In this document: one piece after another, positions 61,253 through 64,000 of the stretch
Layout: every line of letters starts with the position of its first letter
How positions within the stretch are numbered: position 1 is the first letter of the stretch
Source: Sphagnum compactum
Lineage: Eukaryota > Bryophyta > Sphagnopsida > Sphagnales
DNA length: 64,000 bases
Assembly: GCA_965153455.1 (NCBI GenBank)
Contig: OZ234498.1
Coordinates: forward strand, 3,286,001-3,350,000
Direction: 5' to 3'
Notes under the pieces: model-generated
What the model saw: the letters and a program-made list of their open reading frames with translations, nothing else
What the model was told of the DNA's origin: nothing
The model's database searches: none
Translations under genes and position numbers: made by a program

Positions 61253-64000
61253 TGAAAAGATTCCTGGACCACCAACCCAGACTTCAAAGAAATTCAATAG
61301 TGGTATTGGGTTTGATGCAAATTTGAGCTTGACACTAATTTCTTCTTAAATGTCTATTGCTGCAATTCACTCTACAATTCTTGAAGGTTTCTGGGTGAAA
61401 GGAGGACCAGGTTTGAATTTCTTAGTGTACCCCTGATTGCAAAATTCTCAAAAACTCCTCATGCATCAAATCTACCTCTAGGCATCAATACCCATCAAAA
61501 GAATCATGGCAAATTCACAATGCAGATTTCTCATCTCCACATCTTCTCATCTTCCAATTCCCGCAGAAGACCACACAGCTCAGCTTAGTACTGTTACCAT
61601 CTTCTTCAGTGCACTTCTTCAGAATGATGTTTGCACTTCCAGACAGACACAACCTTTGCACCTTGAGCATCAATAATCACACCTTTTCACCTGTAACCAA
61701 AAAGAAGGGGCTTGACAAGGAATGAACCAGTGTTGGTTGGTTCTTAGAATGAAGATACCCACCAGTTTTCAGCCCAGGAATATGCCCACTTACCCCCCCC
61801 CTCAGTTCTCAAAATATTCAACAAACCGGTTTTGGTATATAACCACGATTCTCAAAAAATATGAAAATGTTGAAGAACTGGCCAGAGAATCACCGATTCT
61901 TTGATGAAAACCATCGGTTCTTAAAGCTTTTTGAAATAACCAGAACCCGCAGTTCTTTGGTTCTGAATTTTTTCAAAGACGCAGTTCTCTGGTTCTGGAA
62001 TGGTTCTGGAATATGTAAAGAGCCAGAACCTGTGGTTCTTTAAAGATTTAATGAACCCGAACAAACACTGGAGTGAACTCCTCAACCCTTACCACCATTC
62101 ACTCATGTGCATTTCAGCAGATCTCGATTGGCTAACAGCAAACATCCACAACACAAAGATTGTGACTCCTAAAGCTGGGTCCAACCCTAAACAGTGCTGG
62201 GTCCAACCAATTCCCCTTGCTTCCAATCCATCTTCATGGCGTGGAAACAGTGCCCTTAAACTCGGTCCATACTAACTCCCTCTCAGACCCCAAACAAAAT
62301 GGTTTCTTGCCCACTAGACATAAGGAATTGAGCACGGCATATGCATAATATCTTAGTGGTTTGATAAATTGCTTTATGACCCATTTACTTAAATTGACAT
62401 TCCAAACTCCCTTCCAAACTGAATTTGCAACTGCAAACCAAAAAGGTGATTCCCTTCAATTCACTCAAGTTCCAAAGAGCTGAATATATATATATATATA
62501 TATATATCTCATTGTGTATTATTACAATCCCTTACTACAAACTGCAAGATCATCAAATGTGGCATGAATTGGAAACACTGAGTTCACTCAATGCATTCAT
62601 CTTTGAAGCCTCTCACTATTGTCATCCCTTTTCATATGGCAGTTGTGCCTTTGTCAAGGAGCATTATAACAGAGACATGCAAGTTCCTAGACTGCAAGTT
62701 CTGTCGCTCACTTTCTGCCACCATTGCCCTTTTGCTCTTCACATCCACTTTGGGTCTCAAATCCCGAAAGTGTCGGCTTACAGGTCTGGAATGCATTGTT
62801 GGTCACAAAAGCATCCTGTCAAAGTCATGCATCCCCAGATATTCTTGGAGTCAAAAGTGGGCTTAACTTGAGAGTTCTTATGGAACCTTTACTAAATTTA
62901 AAAGACAAAAAAAAATCCTCTTAAAATTCAATAACTTTTGGTCTGTTGAATTGTTTTGAAAATTGTGGAATGACAAACATGCATGTTACGTCCTTGAGAG
63001 CTTTCCAACAATACCAAAAGCAGAGTGAGGGTCCAGAAATGTGGGAGCTAAGTGTTTGGGAATTGAAGTGGCCAGGAGCCCCCATCTTTTTTATTGGGTT
63101 ACATGTAAGTGGATGCAGCACCATGCTTTGTTTCTTTTCAGACAAATTGTGGCCATGATAAAAGCTGCAAATCAGCAGCACAACTTTCAAAAAATTGTGC
63201 TCTTGTCCACAAAGTTGAATTTCAATTGTATCAATTATGTTTGTGAAGGTTTTGATGGAGCAACTTTGTTTGAGTATTTTCAATGGATTAGTGTAATATC
63301 CAACCTCTAATTGTGCACTGCAGTAGTAGCCAGATTATTAACAAAAATCATGAACAGACTTCAGTTTGATCCCCCTCCCCAAAAAAGAAAACCAAGCAAA
63401 TTCAATGGACAACTTAACTATATATATGTATATTTCTACCTACCCATTGGAAACAATGTGTTTATTCAATCATATGATTTCACAAAAGTGGTGAATTTTG
63501 GCTAAATAAACACATTGTACACTGAAAAACCATGTGTTTTTTCAACCGGAAAACATTCAATAGAAGTTCAATTCATGCCTTTGATGTTCTTTGTGTAATA
63601 TAATAATTTGCATATCATTTTGAGTTGTGAGATAAAAAATGAGTTATGAGAATTGTCCTAGAATTTTCATGGTTTAGTGTCTCAACAAGGAACAAGCTTT
63701 GCACATAGCAAAGCAAACAAGGGATTTTCATGTTAAATGACTCGACTTTAATGCTCGACTTTGGCAATGAGATGGATTAAGAATTTTTTTCAAGGGGTGC
63801 TTTTCTGCTACATAAATAACTACTATTTATCTCTTGCATAAACATTAGATTGAGTGGAAAATTTTACAACCCCTTTCCCAAAGATATGAAAGTTCTCTTT
63901 AAAAGTGGTGCCCTCTTGGGGCCCACTTTGATTGTCTCTTTTTTCTCCTTGTGCCCTGTTCCTGGTTATTTGCAAAAGTCATTCAAAGAGGGCACCAAGA
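61253..64000. other. Upstream flank and right-hand intergenic region
   Basis: 61253-61700 probably includes more 5' sequence of the unrecognised gene. A (TA)n tract is at 62484-62507. 61820-62045 has recurrent GGTTCT/AGAACC words. No other gene is supported; open frames to 63505 are short and without family resemblance. Confidence 0.5.
62484..62507. repeat. (TA)n microsatellite
   Basis: Uninterrupted AT/TA dinucleotide tract in intergenic DNA. Confidence 0.9.

Overview
The window looks like nuclear DNA of a green plant. Protein-coding genes are split by many GT–AG introns of roughly 80–750 bases. Plant-type telomere motifs (CCCTAAA, telo-box) recur in introns and leaders. The encoded proteins are plant families, including a nuclear-encoded plastid ribosomal protein with a transit-peptide-like N-terminus, a SWI3 subunit and a CRT1/MORC ATPase. 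A LEAFY-type SAM domain and a Ppx/GppA phosphatase suggest a non-seed land plant or a close streptophyte relative. That is an inference, and the species cannot be named from sequence alone.

Nine genes can be assembled exon by exon with matching splice phases. On + are the 3' end of a trihelix/LEAFY-SAM-like gene (68-1259) and the complete 11-exon proteasome alpha-type-3/alpha7 gene (2467-6800). On - are sphingosine kinase (13020-8499, 10 exons), a Vma12-like V-ATPase assembly factor (19494-17555, 5 exons), a MORC GHKL ATPase (29709-22398, 18 coding exons plus an upstream non-coding exon) and plastid ribosomal protein uS10c (36030-34551, 3 exons). On + is a SWI3-type chromatin-remodelling subunit (43559-47803, 6 exons). 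On - are a Ppx/GppA phosphatase (57716-53233, 10 exons) and an unrecognised 271-residue protein (61252-60228, 2 exons).

The genes do not form a pathway: proteolysis, sphingolipid signalling, V-ATPase assembly, plastid translation, chromatin and polyphosphate/(p)ppGpp-type metabolism are mixed as usual for a eukaryotic chromosome. MORC and SWI3 are both chromatin factors and lie 14 kb apart, which may be coincidence.

The space between genes is AT-rich and holds mobile or repeat DNA. There is a solo LTR of 888 bp with a perfect 5-bp target duplication (37358-38245) that carries a 23-bp tandem array. A 383-bp MITE has a TAA duplication (19995-20377). Other items are a diverged dispersed repeat (16.2 and 36.8 kb), a CT/telo-box module shared by the first introns of the Vma12-like and uS10c genes, a five-copy ~110-bp tandem repeat (58.9-59.46 kb) and a perfect 20-bp inverted repeat (60.0 kb). 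No CRISPR array, operon or rRNA gene is present, and I found no convincing tRNA gene.
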